Shown piece by piece: positions 55,441 through 64,000 of a stretch of 64,000 nucleotides of DNA. The notes under the pieces were generated by a model that saw only the letters and a list, made by a program, of their open reading frames with translations, had not been told where the DNA came from and ran no database searches. Position 1 is the stretch's first letter. Every line of letters begins with the position of its first letter. Source of the stretch: Mustela lutreola (lineage: Eukaryota; Chordata; Mammalia; Carnivora; Mustelidae); contig NC_081293.1 of NCBI RefSeq assembly GCF_030435805.1, positions 55,959,501-56,023,500 on the forward strand, read 5' to 3'. Position numbers and translations under genes: made by a program.

Positions 55441-57090
55441 CAGAGTCTAACTGTCCTCAGGGCCAGGCATGACTTGGCACTGGAAGAGCCAATGGAATGT
55501 TGGTGTGTCCTAGAGCCTTGGGCAGGGGAGGCTGCTGAGGAGGAAGGACGGAATGGGCTGGAGAGCTTCCAGCCCCCATCTTCCAAGTGGGGGTGCCAGA
55601 GGCCAGTAGGGGAGAGGAACAGATTCCAGGAGAGGCCTCAGGCAGCCTAGTGTGTAAAAGCCTTTCCCCTCCCCTGGCCTAGCTATGGCAGCCCCTCAGG
55701 GGCCTGGCTCTGCCCTCGGGCCCCAGGCGCTCCACTGGGAGTCTGGAGAAGCAGTCTGCTTTCATGGAGGGGTTATCTAGGCCAAGGTTAGCCCTTTGGG
55801 GAAGTCAGCTGATGACCCTTGGGGGCTGAGGGAGCAGGGGTTCAAGTCCTTTGGCCAACCCACTGTCCATCAGGCCTAGGCTGGGGTCCTTGGGCTTTCC
55901 TCCCTGGGTGCTCATAGCCTGGACGTAGGCTCGAGAATGGCCCTGGCAACATAACATGTGTCTGGTGGGACCTGTCACCTGCCCTCCTGGCCTCCCCACT
56001 TTGTTCCCTGAACTTCTACCCCCTCCCTTCCTGTCCCTGGACTTTGTGGGCTAAGCTTTGCCTTCGGTGGTGAAGGCCCCTGGCCCCACTGTTTTTCAAG
56101 GCTCCCCTTTGAGCTGTCCTGGGTGGTCTGGTGTGACCTGACCCATGCTGGACCCCATCTCCCCAGTGCACTGTGTGTCGTCTCTAGTGCCCATGTCCAG
56201 ACAACTTGGAAACCGAGTTCTCTGGGTTCTCCCCAACCTCCTTTCAGGCTGCTGGCCCCAAGAGCAGGCTGGCACGGAGGGGGCTGTGTTGGAGGGGGCT
56301 GGTGATGCAGCTCTTCCTTAGCCCTCCACATTCACAGGCTCTGCAAAGGTCCTGGGATCCTCTCCTGACCTCTGGCTGGGTCCCTGGGCTCTCTTGGGTC
56401 CCCACCCCAAGAAATATTTTCATTCTGGCCCAGTTGGCAGATTCAGCCTGATGAACACTCAGGGGACCAGATCTGGATGATCTTTTTGAAGGCCTGGAGC
56501 AGTGAAAATGGCACTGCCTGCGGGAGACTTGTCTTGGTCATGGCGCTGCTGAGGATTCAGTTTTCTCATCTGTAAAATGGGTGGAATGTACAATGCCTCA
56601 GTGCATTGGGGACAATTTGGCCAAGGAGAAACAGAGTTAAATCTCTTCTAATTTCCTGTGCCAAATCCCCCTCCCCCATGCCCAGGTTCTCTCTCCCCCA
56701 GGGGAGATAGGAAGCAGCGGGCATTTGAATACCAATGAGAGCAGTACCTGGAGGTCCATAAGCTGCATCTCTAAGTGTGGGAAGATCTGTAAATTGTTTT
56801 ACAGATTTCATGTGGGGGCCATCTTGCAGGGGTCACCATGTCCTGGAAACTTAGGTGTGCAAGGCTATCTCAGGGCATCCCCTCCCATTACAGGGGGTAA
56901 ATGGCCCAGAGAGGGGAGGGATTTTGTCCCAGGCCATACAGATAATGCAAAACAGAGTAGTGGCCTTCCCCTTCCCTGCAGTGCTGCCTGAGAGGATCCC
57001 AGATGACCTGGAACATGCTTCCGCATTGAGCCTTCAGGCAGTTTGCTGTCTGTCCTTCAAGGTTGACCTTCAAGGTTGAATTCAATTTCT
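55441..57090 (+). other. AIFM2: AIFM2 intron 1, middle part
   Basis: Unique-looking, GC-moderate; a MIR core remnant at about 56535-56600 ('cagttttctcatctgtaaaatggg'). No gene supported. Confidence 0.4.
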
Positions 57091-57304
57091 GGGGCGCCTG
57101 GGTGGCTCAGTCGGTTAAGTGTCTGCCTTTGGCTTGGGTCATAATCCCGGAGTCCTGGGATCAAGCCCCAAGGTGGTCTCCCTGCTCAGCAAGGGGTCTG
57201 CTTATCCCTCTCCCTCTCTGCTCTCTCCCTCTCTTTTCTCTCTGTTGTTTTCTTCCTCTCTCTTGTTCTCTGTCAAATAAATAAATAAAATCTTAAAAAA
57301 AAAA
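57091..57304 (+). mobile_element. CAN-SINE, first of a head-to-tail pair
   Basis: Preceded by GTTGAATTCAATTTCT. Its TC-rich body is expanded (CTCTCCCTCTCTTTTCTCTC). Confidence 0.92.
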
Positions 57305-57308
57305 TTTG

Positions 57309-57507
57309 GGGGCGCCTGGGTGGCTCAGTGGGTTAAGCTTCTGCCTTTGGCTCAGGTCATGATCTGGGGATCCTGGGATCAAGCCCCACGCTGGGCTCTA
57401 TGCCTGTGGGGAGTCTGCTTCCCCCCGTCTCTGCCTGCTTCTCTGCCTACTTGTTATCTGTCTCTGTCAGATGAATAAATGAAATCTGTAAAACAATTTA
57501 AAAAAAT
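57309..57507 (+). mobile_element. CAN-SINE, second of a head-to-tail pair
   Basis: Starts 5 bp after the A-tail of the first. AGTTCAATTTCTTA follows it, matching the left flank of the first copy. Confidence 0.92.
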
Positions 57508-57636
57508 GTTTAAGTTCAATTTCTTATTTCCTTGCCTTCCCCCCTCCACATCCCACCCACACAGCCTTGAACTCCCCCTCCCTGAAGCCCACAGCAGCTG
57601 TTGGCTTCTCTTGCTGCTTTCTGCTGCTTCTTCTTT

Positions 57637-57833
57637 TTAAGATTTTATTTATTTATTTGACAGAGAGAGAGAGAGCACGCGCTCACAAGCATGGGGAGCA
57701 ACAGGCAGAGGAAGAGGGAGAAGCAGGCTCCCAGGCTGAGCAGGGAGCCCAGTGTAGGGCTCCATCTCAGGACCCCAGGATCATGATCTGAGCCAAAGGC
57801 AGACACTTCACCGACTGAGCCACTCAGGCCGCC
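57637..57833 (-). mobile_element. CAN-SINE
   Basis: CTCTTGCTGCTTTCTG lies on both sides (57606-57622 and about 57835-57851), a target duplication. Confidence 0.92.
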
Positions 57834-57851
57834 TCCTCTTGCTGCTTTCTG

Positions 57852-59133
57852 TGCAGGGAAGACTTTGTTTCTTTCCTTAGCATTGCTCTCCAGCAGACAG
57901 CAATCCCTGCCTCTCCGTGGAGCCTGGCACAGGCTGGGAGGAGGTTTGATGGCCGGTTGCCCTTGAGCTGTCCCCTCCCCACAGGATGCTCTCAGTATCT
58001 CAGCCCCTCAGACAGCTAGGCTCCCACCCTAGCGAGCCCTGAGGCCTGTACCACGACTGCCCTTCTCTGGGGCTAAGCTGGGCCGGGGACAGAGCCCTTC
58101 ACTGCAGCCCCAAGCCGGCCCCTCTGCCCTCCCTGGAGGCAGAGTCTGGAACACTCTGCCTGGATGACCCAGGCCCTCAGGAGGCTGAGCCCCCTGGGCA
58201 GTGCCCCAGGCTGGCTAGGAGAGCCCCAGCAAACTGCTATCCCGTTCCTTTGGGCTTGGTGGTTCAGTGTCTAGTGACCCAGCCCAATGTTGTCCTCTGC
58301 CTCAGATGTCCTTCAGTGTCCAATTCAGTGCCAGGCAATGGTCCTTGAATTTTCGCTCCTTAGGGGTTCAACCAAAGTTGGTTCTCAGTTTGCCAGGAAC
58401 TGGTCAGGCTGCCCCAGCCCCTATGTGAGTGTGAGCCTGGGGCACCCTTGGCCTGCAGATCTGGCTTCTGCCCTCTGCAGATGCCCTCCGGGGGACTGCT
58501 CCCCTGTCATGGGCTTCTGGCAGGACCCTGTACCCCACGCCTTCTCACCGGAGCCTCCACGGTCAGTGCGTCTCCTACCCTCTTTCTTACTGCAGACATC
58601 GCCTCTTGTCTCCTCTCCTGGGGGATGCGGCTCAGCCAGCCATCTTGGTACACACCTGCTGTCCCAGGAATGCTCAGGTGACCTGCCCACTGCAGGCCCC
58701 TTTTCCCCATCCTCCTGTCCTGACCTCCACGTACCACATCCTGTTTTGTGGGTTGATGGGCATAACCTGCTAATTGATCTCCTTCGACTTGGGGCTCAAG
58801 GTGGTGGCCTGTGAGCAGGGCAGAGTCTAGCGTCTGCGCAGTGCAGCACTTAGAGGAGTGTGGTCCGTTTCTTTACCGTGCCTGCCAGTTCCCTCTTGTT
58901 ATTCTGCATCTGCCCTCATCGTCTTCATCCACCTGGCCCCACGAAGTCTGCAAGTCCTGCCTTTATAAGGGCAAAACAAATACACAACGATTTGTTTAAT
59001 GTGTGCAAAAAGGAATATTGTAGGTGCGCAGAGCATCTCTGGAGGGATTTGTGGATACTCGGTAATTGCGGATGCTGCTGAGAAGGGGACTCGTGGTTGG
59101 GGAATGGGACGGAATTAGGGTACACCTGTTCCT
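57852..59133 (+). other. AIFM2: AIFM2 intron 1, right part
   Basis: 58290-58800 has L2-like text and a 175-codon open frame that I consider chance. 58980-59220 is an old unclassified repeat ('ggggactcgtggttggggaatggg') into which a U6 fragment inserted. Confidence 0.4.
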
Positions 59134-59166
59134 ATTTTTAGTATATGTGCTGCCGAAGCGAGCACA
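59134..59166 (-). pseudogene. RNU6-P: U6 snRNA retrocopy, first ~30 nt only
   Basis: The minus strand reads GTGCTCGCTTCGGCAGCACA then TATACTAAAA, identical to U6 nt 1-30, followed by AT. Perfect 18-bp direct repeats TAGGGTACACCTGTTCCT at 59116-59133 and 59167-59184 flank it. There is no A-tail beyond the internal ACTAAAA. Being identical to U6 over its whole length, it is probably young. Confidence 0.9.
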
Positions 59167-59260
59167 TAGGGTACACCTGTTCCTTTGGAATTTAACCCAC
59201 ATGTTACAAAATTGGAATTTTGTTAATAGACAGTTATATAATTTAAAAAGTTCAAGTCAT

Positions 59261-59365
59261 GGGGCACCTGGTTGGCTCAGTCAGTAGAGCAGGTGACTCC
59301 TGACCTTGGGGTTGTGGGTTCAAGCCCCAAGTTGGATGTAGAGTTTACCAAAAATAAAAATAAGG
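59261..59365 (+). mobile_element. Short tRNA-type CAN-SINE
   Basis: AAAAAGTTCAAGTCAT before and AAAAGATCAAGTCTT after form a diverged target duplication. It lies 110 bp upstream of the first AIFM2 coding exon. Confidence 0.85.
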
Positions 59366-59475
59366 GATAAATTAAAAGATCAAGTCTTGGCATTTGAGGC
59401 CTTCTTGCTGTGCCTCCCCCCCCACAGCCTTTGAGCGTCCTGACTCTGATGTGGTCTCTCCTCCTATCCCAGCAG

Positions 59476-59666
59476 TGCCTGGTTCGAGATGGGTTCCCAG
59501 GTGTCCGTGGACGTGGGAGCCGTGCGTGTGGTGATCGTGGGTGGGGGCTTTGGTGGGATGGCTGCTGCCAGCCAGCTGCAGACTCTGAACATTCCCTTCG
59601 TGCTGGTGGACATGAAGGACTCCTTCCACCACAACGTGGCCGCCCTCCGGGCCTCTGTGGAAAGTG
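59476..59666 (+). CDS. AIFM2: AIFM2 first coding exon
   Basis: Acceptor TCCCAGCAG, then 13 nt of 5' UTR and ATG at 59489. Ends GAA AGT G before donor GTAATG (phase 1). A competing AG three bases upstream (59472) could also serve. Confidence 0.92.
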
Positions 59667-62600
59667 GTAATGGACTCTCTTCTGGGGCTTTCTTCGTCAG
59701 AGTGGTCTTGTCACCACTGTGGGTTTGGGGGTGGTTTTTGCCACTTAGGGCAAGGCCTAAATTCCACCTTTAGAGAAATTCTGGAGATTGTTGAGGTCTC
59801 TGGCCTTAAGCAGCTACCATATCAAGGCTGTAGAAGTAGGAGCTGCAGCTTCCCTGAGGACCCGGTGAGGCCCAGGTGGCGGTTGCCGGCGGTGGGTGGA
59901 GGCGGGGGTTCCCCGAATACCACTGGCTCAGCTCTTTGGCCAAGGACACCCCTCAGGAAAGGTTTTGAGTGCTTCTGGCTTCCCGCAGGCAGCCCAGTTT
60001 CACTCTCTGACCTCCTCTGTGCGCATTCCCCAGGGTTTGCCAAAAAGACATTCATCTCCTACTCTGTGACCTTCAAGGAGAACTTCCGGCAGGGGCTGGT
60101 GGTGGAGATAGACCTGCAGAATCAGACAGTGCTGCTCGAGGATGGTGAGGTGAGCACAGTGGGGGCTGACCCGGACCTCTGCTAGCTTCAGGGGGTCCCC
60201 AGGGCTCCTCAGCTGCCGCTGGGAGGGGACCCAGGTGGTCTCAAAGCTGGAGAGCCCTCGATGACCCCTACATGGTGCCGGCCGGTAGCAGATTCCTTAT
60301 AAGTGAAGACCTGGCCCCAACAGACTTTCCCCGAGCCATTCCTGTATGCCTGGCACTGTCTTAAGCCTTAGGTGGTCTCATTTTGTGCCCACCTTGACTC
60401 CGTGGGGAGGTGGTGTAGCTTCTCTTTATGGAGAGGGTAAGTGACCCAAGATCCCACAGCTAGTAAGACACTTGGCCAGGATATGAACCCAGGCAGTTTC
60501 AACCCAGAGTCTACACTGAAAGCTGGTGTCCCAGACCAGGTTCTGGCTTAGCTGGCCTGTGGGGCCGTCCTGGCTGTGAAGGATCAAAGGGCAGGTGGAC
60601 ACATGATACCACATCCTCCAGATTGGGAGGCTCTCATTCATCCCTGCATTCCCCAGCCCTGGGAAGAGCCTGGAGCCTGGTGTGGCCCTGCAGTGACGGA
60701 GACCGTGGGGGAACTGCCATATGTTGGGAAGGGCCACCTCCAGCCTGGCCCTAGGGGCGCAATTTCTGTCCTTGGTGACTTTGTGCGAATCAGTCTTCCT
60801 TGAATTTATTCCCGGCAGGACGCATGACTGTTCCCTTCGGTATTGGCCGGGTTCTAGTGCTTCTTCTTGGCCTGCTCAGTGTGATGGTTTCACTCCTTTC
60901 AGAGGAGGGCGGCCGCAGTGTGCCCAGGCCTCTCCCTCCCGGTACTCCTTGCTCGGTGGGCCCAATCATGGGCAGAAGCCTGGGCCTGCCCTCACCTCCT
61001 TTCTCTACCCACCCTCCCGCCCCCTGCCCCAGGCCCTGCCCTTCTCACATCTTATCCTGGCCACTGGCAGCACCGGGCTCTTTCCAGGCAAGTTTAACAA
61101 GGTTTCCAGCCGGGAGGCTGCTATCCAGGCCTACGAGGACATGGTGAAGCAGGTGAGCTACCTATGGGGCCAGGTGGGGCCGTGAGGGTTAGGCGGGGCC
61201 CTGGGGGAGGGGAACCACTGTGGGGATGCATGGGGCGGTAGCAAAGAGCCCCCGGGTGCAGCTATGAAGATAGAGAGTTAGTGGGAAGATCCCAGACTCC
61301 CTGGCAGAGACCTTTGTCCCTCACCGAAGTCTGGATAGGAGTACCCCCGACCTCATGAAGTGGCTGGTGTATCCCTGCCATGTCTCCCCTGGGGTCCCGT
61401 TTGCACAAGGCTTTGTATTTTACAGATCAGCTGTGGGTCCGTGACCTCAGGCGGTTTTCCCTGAGGGGTGGGCAGGGTCTGGCCTGGCTGAATGACAAGG
61501 GATAGATCCCCACAGAAGGATCCCAAGGCGAGTGCGACTGTGTGACTGTGGCTGGGTCCTGCCCTCCCCGCCACGCTTCTTTGATGCCTGGGGAGCCTCT
61601 CTTGGCCCATCTTAAACAGATGTGGGTGTGGAGGTTAGGGTCCCGGCTGTGAGCTCAGACAGACCTGGGTCGTGGTCCTCTGGATGGTGGGTGGGGGTGC
61701 TGCTTACCTCGTGGGGCCAAGCACGAACCATGCGAGGACATGCGGGGAGACACCCGCACGACCTGGCTCCGAGGAAGCACGGTTGGACCCCAAATTTGGA
61801 CTCTTCTTTGGTCGGGGAGCCCCCAGCCTGGCCGAGCCCCTGGGCAGGCTGAGTCTGAGGGCGTGTTTTCTGCTTCCTTCCCCTCCAGGTCCAACGCTCC
61901 CAGTCAGTGGTGGTGGTGGGAGGCGGCTCTGCGGGAGTGGAAATGGCAGCCGAGGTTAAAACCGAATTCCCCGAGAAAGAGGTGGGCACACGGCCTTGCC
62001 TTTGGGCTCTCTGCATGGCGTGAAAGGAGCAGGGGGGACTGGCTCGGGGCCTAGGCCATAGCGCTCCACGACTCTGGGCCCCGCTCTCTGCAGTGGGGTG
62101 CCCCTGATGTCCTGTTCTGCTGGCAGTGCGTCCTAGGGAGCCAGGGCATGTCCTCCTTCAGGGAGAGGGCCTGTGAGCCAGTCTAGCCAGGGCCAGTGAG
62201 CCTAGCAGAGTGTGAGCTCTCGTGTCCCCTGCTGTGTTCAGCCTCTTGAGACATAAATGTAGACTTTGATTCCCTGTCTTTGGTGGCAGCTGGCCTGCTC
62301 AGAGACACCTGAGGGCGGCGTTTTGTCTGGGGCAAGCAGCAGCTGGTCTTCAAGGGACGAAAGCCTTTGCCCTGAGTAGCTGCACTGGGGGCTCTGCCAT
62401 GCTGTCCCCTCACTGCCCGTGCTGGGGAAGGAGTGGCCAGCACCCCTGGCAGGAGTGCCCTTTAGAATGATGGGGGGGGGTGGGCAGGAGGACCTGCTTG
62501 GAACCCTGGAGAGAAAGACCCGCAGGATGTAGAGGCTCAGCCCAGGGCCCAGTGAGGAGCGGTCATTAAAAGGTCCTTGAGGCAAGAGCTTAATCAGCTG

Positions 62601-63672
62601 ACGCCAGCCCGGCTTCTCAGAGCCACGTGGCTGCTGCTTCCTCCCGAGGGAAAGGCAGGTTGGCTTTGAAAAGATCCATATGGGCTAATTGAATTATATA
62701 GCTGTTCTCTGACAAATTATTGGACCTTATTATGAGTGATTGATGTGAAAGGGTTTTAATTTTGATTTATGGGGTAAAGACGAGGCTGAAGTAGTCGTCA
62801 CTTGTCAGGGAGCAGATACAAGTAACAGTACCCGCCCTTTATTCAGGACTCAGTGGGTACTGAGTTACGTGCTTACCCCACGGTTTCTCAGTCCATCGTC
62901 ACAATTTCCCGAGGGTGGGCCTGGATCCCTGTTTGACGGACTCTTCGGGAGCCATCCGAGACGAGGCTTCCACTCAGGCCATCCGGTTTTATTTTCATTT
63001 ATTTATTTATTTTTCTTAAAGATTATTTATTTATTTATTTGTCAGAGATCTTAAGTAGGCAGAGAGGCAGGCAGAGAGGGGGGGTGAAGCGGGCTCCCTG
63101 CTGAGCCGAGAGCCCGATGTGTGGCTGGATCCCAGGACTCTGGGACCATGTTCTGAGCTGAAGGCAGAGGCCTTAACCCACTGAGCCACCCAGGCTCTCC
63201 GGCTTCTGGTTTTAAAGCCCGAGCTTCGAGCACCGTCCCAGGCTGCCCCTGCCTCCCCAGGCTGACCCACAGCGAGTAGCCGCGTCTGGAAGGGTGGGCG
63301 TCATGCCTGGCTGTAGTGTAAATGCCGGCCTGCCCGACAGCCAGGGTGGGGGTGGGGATTGGAGCCCTGGCGCCTTCTGGAAGAGTCTCAGACTAGATAT
63401 GGACTCCGGCCCAGCCGCCTTCCCTGGTTCCGGCTTTGGGCAGTTGACTTCTCTGCGGGTGTGGAGGTGGGGAGGGAGACAGGCTGGCGTGGACGTTGGT
63501 AAGCCTCTTCCTGCGAGCCTGAGACTCAGCCGCTCCTTCTCCGCCCCGTGGTCACCTGTCCAGGTCACTCTCATCCACGCCCAGGTGGCCCTTGCTGACA
63601 AGGAGCTCCTGCCCTGCGTGCGGCAGGAAGCGAAGGAGATCCTGCTGCAGAAAGGCGTTCAGCTGCTGCTGA
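59489..63672 (+). CDS. AIFM2: AIFM2 (FSP1), NAD(P)H-ubiquinone oxidoreductase, N-terminal 205 residues
   Basis: AIFM2/FSP1 is a flavoprotein that reduces ubiquinone (and vitamin K) at membranes and suppresses lipid peroxidation and ferroptosis. Five coding exons are in the window: 59489-59666, 60034-60149, 61033-61152, 61889-61981 and 63564-63672. They give 616 nt, 205 codons plus one base, of about 373. The N-terminus MGSQVS keeps Gly2 for N-myristoylation. A first dinucleotide-binding motif [10 protein letters not shown] lies at residues 14-23, [11 protein letters not shown] follows, and the second motif [14 protein letters not shown] at 145-158 includes Glu156. The match to human is close throughout. 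All introns are GT-AG and phases agree. The remaining C-terminal exons are beyond the right edge. Confidence 0.97.
60034..60149 (+). CDS. AIFM2: AIFM2 second coding exon
   Basis: Encodes [20 protein letters not shown] and on to LLEDGE. Acceptor CATTCCCCAG, donor GTGAGC. Confidence 0.95.
60345..60500 (-). mobile_element. MIR SINE, antisense, in AIFM2 intron
   Basis: 'gtaagtgacccaagatcccacagctagtaagacacttggccagg' and 'gaacccaggcagtttcaacccagag' are antisense MIR text. Confidence 0.75.
61033..61152 (+). CDS. AIFM2: AIFM2 third coding exon
   Basis: 40 codons: [20 protein letters not shown] then [20 protein letters not shown], including the ATGS motif typical of these flavoproteins. Donor GTGAGC. 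Confidence 0.95.
61889..61981 (+). CDS. AIFM2: AIFM2 fourth coding exon
   Basis: 31 codons: [20 protein letters not shown] then [11 protein letters not shown], the NAD(P)H-binding GxGxxG region. Donor GTGGGC. Confidence 0.95.
62000..63000 (+). other. AIFM2: AIFM2 intron between exons 4 and 5 (coding numbering)
   Basis: Mostly unrecognised. A short poly-G run lies at 62472-62481, and 62825-62980 carries a weak antisense MIR signal ('cagtgggtactgagttacgtgcttacc'). Confidence 0.4.
63002..63200 (-). mobile_element. CAN-SINE in AIFM2 intron
   Basis: The tail side is an (ATTT)n run. The head ends GAGCCACCCAGGCTCTCC. Confidence 0.9.
63564..63672 (+). CDS. AIFM2: AIFM2 fifth coding exon
   Basis: Encodes [20 protein letters not shown] then [16 protein letters not shown], ending in phase 1 before GTACGT. 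Confidence 0.94.
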
Positions 63673-63899
63673 GTACGTGCGAGGCCCCCTCCTACTCATC
63701 CCCTCCCCCGCCCACCACCCCAGCTCCACGGCCCCTTGGGTTCCAGGGTCGGGCATTTGAGCCTTGCTGGCCTGCTGTGGGCTGTGTCTGCCCGTGGACT
63801 GGGCAGAGGCCCTGGTGCTCACGGGACTCCTGGGCCACAGGCGTAGCCCCGGCCTGGCTTCTCCAGGATTTGACCTGAATTATGGTATCTCTGTGGTAC

Positions 63900-63928
63900 A
63901 ATTGTTTTGTTTTGTTTTGTTTTTTTGG
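63900..63928. repeat. (TTTTG)n tract
   Basis: Four TTTTG/GTTTT units followed by seven T. Confidence 0.85.
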
Positions 63929-64000
63929 CGTGTGTTTTTCTTTGGTTTATATTCAGAAGGTGGTGAGGAGTGTGAGCTTTGTTGAGACCAGGAGGAAGGG

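Noticed and set aside
55124-55450. Overlapping open frames in the CpG-dense stretch of AIFM2 intron 1 as a host gene
   Set aside because: No recognisable domain, no splice context, and its left part is an L1 fragment; kept only as a composition anomaly.
58287-58814. 175-codon + strand open frame in AIFM2 intron 1
   Set aside because: It lies in GC-moderate intron with L2-like text and has no recognised motif or splice context.

Overview
The window is nuclear DNA of a placental mammal. The many tRNA-Lys-type CAN-SINEs, with heads like GGGGCGCCTGGGTGGCTCAG and AAATAAATAAA tails, mark it as Carnivora. The subfamily consensus with GCCTGCCTCTCTGCCTACTTGTGATCTCTCT suggests a caniform, probably a mustelid or a near relative; that last step is inference. 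Four protein-coding genes lie head to tail on the + strand in the order PPA1, SAR1A, TYSND1, AIFM2. This is the gene order I recall for human 10q22.1 read in the direction of transcription.

Layout. 1-3230 is the 3' end of PPA1 (last three coding exons and 3' UTR). 3231-19850 is a gene-poor spacer of old LINE-1 and CAN-SINE copies, a hAT MITE, a probable LTR remnant, and an HMGN2 processed pseudogene that carries a U6 retrocopy. 19480-35945 is SAR1A, whole: a CpG-island promoter, a non-coding exon 1, six coding exons (198 aa) and a long 3' UTR. 37900-44960 is TYSND1, whole: a CpG-island promoter with three CCAAT boxes, four exons, 571 aa, an intact His/Asp/Ser triad and a C-terminal SKL. 44960-50600 is a spacer of LINE, LTR and L2 remnants. 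51050-51790 is a CpG island that is the likely AIFM2 promoter. It is followed by a long first intron and the first five coding exons of AIFM2 (residues 1-205). The gene runs off the right edge.

The four genes act in different places: cytosolic pyrophosphate hydrolysis (PPA1), COPII coat assembly at the ER (SAR1A), peroxisomal matrix processing (TYSND1) and NAD(P)H-dependent ubiquinone reduction at membranes (AIFM2/FSP1). Nothing in the sequence makes them one pathway. Their co-linearity is ancestral mammalian synteny.

No clearly new system was found. The most unusual signals are: three snRNA retrocopies (U6, U2, U6) that keep the exact RNA 5' end, lack the 3' end and an A-tail, and are flanked by direct repeats; an unexplained CpG-dense stretch of about 380 bp inside AIFM2 intron 1 (55060-55440); a perfect-period 16-bp triplication and a 12-bp GC-box triplication in the AIFM2 CpG island; a 25-bp near-perfect palindrome upstream of TYSND1; and three head-to-tail SINEs sharing one outer target-site duplication.
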